NCBI GenBank assembly: GCA_027079365.1
Contig: JALWVW010000062.1
Location: 1-24,676 of the forward strand
Reading direction: 5' to 3'
Source of the DNA: Campylobacteraceae bacterium
Lineage (GTDB): Bacteria > Campylobacterota > Campylobacteria > Campylobacterales > Sulfurovaceae
DNA length: 24,676 bases
Numbering within the stretch: position 1 is the stretch's first letter; the number at the start of each line of letters is the position of its first letter. The notes below the pieces were generated by a model. That model saw only the letters and a list, made by a program, of their open reading frames with translations. It did no database searches and had not been told where the DNA came from. A program made the position numbers and the translations under genes. Positions 22,478 through 24,676 of the stretch are shown piece by piece.

Positions 22478-22505
22478 ATTATAGCATATAGATATCGCAA
22501 CTCAA
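22478..22505 (-). promoter_or_regulatory. Promoter of the HisKA_2 two-component operon
   Basis: On the minus strand TTGAGT (plus 22500-22505), a 16-base spacer and TGCTATAAT, whose TATAAT is plus 22478-22483, form an extended -10 promoter. It overlaps the stop codon of the upstream carboxypeptidase gene. Transcription would start at or within a base or two of the kinase ATG. Confidence 0.65.
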
Positions 22506-24676
22506 TACTTCTCCAGAGGATCATACCGAACACTTACTGCTTCCGAGAAATTAGGCACATCGTCATAGCTGAACACAGAGTAGTATTTTTCTTTGTCAAA
22601 AGAGGCGAAGTTATCATAGGTGTAGGTATCACTGCCGCCATAGAGTTTCACGCCGTCCATAAAGTGTCTCGGTGGATGAAAACTGTTGCGAACAACATAA
22701 TATCCTTTCACCGCCTCTTCTTCGACACCATCCCAAGAGAGTTTGATCATACGATTTTCTTTACTGATTTTTAGATATCCTATCTTTGCGGGTGTCCTGC
22801 GATGCTTGGGAATTGACTTGACGACGAGTGTTACATCCAGATTCCACTTGGTGATCCTGTTTTTGATTCCTTTTGCTGAGGTTGGCTTGATTACCAGTTT
22901 GAGTTTTTTTCCCTCTTGGTGTAGCCTGTCCAGTGCCATTCTGGAAAGGGTATCAAAATTGAAATACTGGTACTCATTGGAAGCCAGATCCTTTTCTGCC
23001 ACTTCATAGCCAATATACTCTATTTTATCACGGTTTTTGATATCCTCATACGTACCTACTTCGTCCAACTCCACAAGTTCTATATAGTATCGGATATCAC
23101 TCTTTTTCTTGAAGCTGTTTTGATTTTTTATCCTGAGTGCACATTGTGTGACCATGCTCTCTTTGGGATCCGGAAGCTGAGAAAGATCAAAGTCCATGTA
23201 GCCGTATACCCTGTTTCCTTCCGCATCAAATCCACTCTCCAATGTCTCTGCGATCTTGTCTATAGCGATCGTAGAAAGCATACTTGCACTCAATTTGGTT
23301 TTCTTCTCCGGAACTGTGTATTTGACATCCAGCATCGGTCTATAGTGTATCCCCCCGCCAAACCTGCCATATCCGATATCAAACTGCATCATCTGACTGT
23401 CTTCTCCATCAGGAAGCTCCTTTGGACCATCCACACGAAACCTGACCCTGCCACTGCCTATCTCCTCCTGTAGCATCTGACACTCCTTCTGGGTAAAGTC
23501 CCAGTAGTTCCATATTCCCTGTGTCAATTTACTCGAAACAATAGCTTGACCAATCACACCTTTGGTAGAAGCAGCATCCACTTCTGCAAAATCTGTGATG
23601 TCGGCGATAGCATCAGACTCTAGCAGGGAGAGGTTCCATTCACCATATTTTTCGATCTTTGCCGCCACACGGTTCATGGGGTAGAGATAGAATCTGGCAG
23701 ATTTAACGATCGCATCTTCAGGCAGGGTTGCCATCTCAAAGCTGATCAATGCATCGCAGATGCCCCGTGATTTATCCACACCAACAAAGAGAGAGTTCTC
23801 ACCAAAATGTGCACGGTTTTGCTCCTGCATATATTGTCCCAAATAGCCCGTACCCCCCTTGCTTGCAAAAATAAGTTTAAAAAATTCATCATCCTCCAAA
23901 CCCGTTCGTACTTTCACAACGGGTGCAAATGAAGACTTGATACCCGTATGCTTGTTCACTGCTCTGATGGTATAATGATAGTTGGTTGAGCTCTCCAGGT
24001 CACTATCCGTAAAGTGCGTACCCCCTACGATACCCACTTTTGTCCTCTCATTACAGGCATCCTTGTCATGGGTACTCCGGTAAATCTCAAAATAGATATC
24101 TTCGCGCTCTTCATACTGCCATACAAGCCCTACTGAACTCGCATCCACCTCTCCTATTGTAAAGGTATCCACCCTCCTGGGTGCCAGAGATGAATAGTTG
24201 ATTACTTCAGAAAAAGCCCGCTTGAGTGCTGGGATATTCTCATGAATACTGCCACTCATACTCTTCATATAGTCTGGGATATTCTTGGTGCCTACCTCCA
24301 CCACTGTAGAGAGTATTCCTTTGGAATAATAATACTCCCGTCCACTGCCTGCGATAAGAGCTGCGGGCGGCTTTCCTCTATGGATACCATATTTCCTGCC
24401 CGTTACCTTCTCTATCTCATCATTCATATTGGCACACAGCACATTGATATCCGTACCGTCTATCTCAGCTTCATGCTTGAAATTATGTGCCGGAAAAAAG
24501 ACATTACCCTGCGAATGATAGTCAAAGGCGATCGTAATGTTGTCGTGGGCATCCACAAACGCTTTGATCGCTCTGGTTTCTGCCTCGGAGAATGGCTCTT
24601 CCCCGCCATAAACATTGGAGCTTGTGTTGCTGTTTTTGACAAAACCTATGGAAAAGTTGCGGTTTAGATCCACACC
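22502..24676 (-). CDS. M14 zinc carboxypeptidase with Fn3-like and DNRLRE-like regions (5' end missing)
   Basis: The visible 724 codons begin inside the catalytic domain at GVDLNRNFSIGF. Visible M14 marks are GGEEPFSEAETRAI, FDYHSQGN with the third zinc ligand His (codon 24515-24517) and STVVEVGTKN with the catalytic Glu (codon 24296-24298). The HxxE zinc ligands and signal peptide would lie upstream, outside the window. After the enzyme comes a fibronectin type III-like region (RVDTFTIGEVDASSVGLVWQ), two stretches like DNRLRE modules with Asp/Leu-rich strands (ALISFEMATLPEDAIVKSA and YGYMDFDLSQLPD) and a second Fn3-like region at the C-terminus. It is probably secreted or surface-bound and trims peptides or cell wall material. 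The true start is unknown. Confidence 0.87.
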   Translation of the reverse strand, partial: GVDLNRNFSIGFVKNSNTSSNVYGGEEPFSEAETRAIKAFVDAHDNITIAFDYHSQGNVFFPAHNFKHEAEIDGTDINVLCANMNDEIEKVTGRKYGIHRGKPPAALIAGSGREYYYSKGILSTVVEVGTKNIPDYMKSMSGSIHENIPALKRAFSEVINYSSLAPRRVDTFTIGEVDASSVGLVWQYEEREDIYFEIYRSTHDKDACNERTKVGIVGGTHFTDSDLESSTNYHYTIRAVNKHTGIKSSFAPVVKVRTGLEDDEFFKLIFASKGGTGYLGQYMQEQNRAHFGENSLFVGVDKSRGICDALISFEMATLPEDAIVKSARFYLYPMNRVAAKIEKYGEWNLSLLESDAIADITDFAEVDAASTKGVIGQAIVSSKLTQGIWNYWDFTQKECQMLQEEIGSGRVRFRVDGPKELPDGEDSQMMQFDIGYGRFGGGIHYRPMLDVKYTVPEKKTKLSASMLSTIAIDKIAETLESGFDAEGNRVYGYMDFDLSQLPDPKESMVTQCALRIKNQNSFKKKSDIRYYIELVELDEVGTYEDIKNRDKIEYIGYEVAEKDLASNEYQYFNFDTLSRMALDRLHQEGKKLKLVIKPTSAKGIKNRITKWNLDVTLVVKSIPKHRRTPAKIGYLKISKENRMIKLSWDGVEEEAVKGYYVVRNSFHPPRHFMDGVKLYGGSDTYTYDNFASFDKEKYYSVFSYDDVPNFSEAVSVRYDPLEKY

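Overview
The window looks like a chromosomal piece of a free-living Campylobacterota bacterium, probably of the Sulfurovum/Sulfurimonas kind. This rests on gene content and protein resemblance, not on a marker gene: a Helicobacter-type fused PutA without its own DNA-binding domain, a compact sufBCDE-sufT cluster, an ArsS-like sensor kinase and a FetB-like permease. I see no rRNA, tRNA, CRISPR array, transposase or integrase. Both ends cut through genes: radC on the left and an M14 carboxypeptidase on the right.

Layout. 1-781 (minus): an ORF6N-domain protein translationally coupled to radC. 866-5369 (minus): the iron-sulfur assembly operon sufB-sufC-sufD-sufE-sufT, with a near-consensus promoter upstream, a terminator at its end, and a cluster of small inverted repeats between sufE and sufT. 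5414-6524: a PchB-like chorismate mutase (minus) and a divergent exported M15 peptidase (plus). 6556-11051 (minus): a ribbon-helix-helix (RHH) protein, an unrecognised 214-residue protein and a 1200-residue bifunctional proline dehydrogenase/P5C dehydrogenase. 11183-14111 (minus): a complete polar amino acid ABC importer (binding protein, two permeases, ATPase). 14112-14511 holds no standard gene but is dense in regulatory structure.

14512-17767 (plus) reads as an envelope or metal stress unit: a Met/Gln/His-rich CpxP/Spy-like periplasmic protein, an OmpR-type regulator, a possible 42-codon ORF, a histidine kinase and a FetB-like permease, headed by GTTAAG direct repeats that the adjacent regulator may bind. 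17768-19017 (minus): a TrhA/hemolysin III membrane protein and a flavin-reductase-like protein. 19144-20615 (plus): a lipoprotein with a FISUMP-like domain and a small exported protein of unknown function. 20620-22472 (minus): a second two-component system with a HisKA_2 membrane kinase. 22502-24676 (minus): a large M14 carboxypeptidase with fibronectin-like and DNRLRE-like regions.

The most interesting points are: (i) the upstream regions of the RHH-putA operon and of the ABC importer operon share a roughly 60-bp related segment with a common inverted repeat, suggesting that proline catabolism and amino acid uptake are co-regulated, perhaps by the stand-alone RHH protein; (ii) a consensus Shine-Dalgarno sequence just ahead of the binding-protein gene faces a 21-codon Cys-rich frame with no ATG, GTG or TTG start; (iii) a 42-codon Cys-rich frame is ATGA-coupled to the kinase gene; (iv) three genes have TATAAT five or six bases before an ATG, suggesting leaderless mRNAs. 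All readings were made by eye; no database search or folding calculation was possible.
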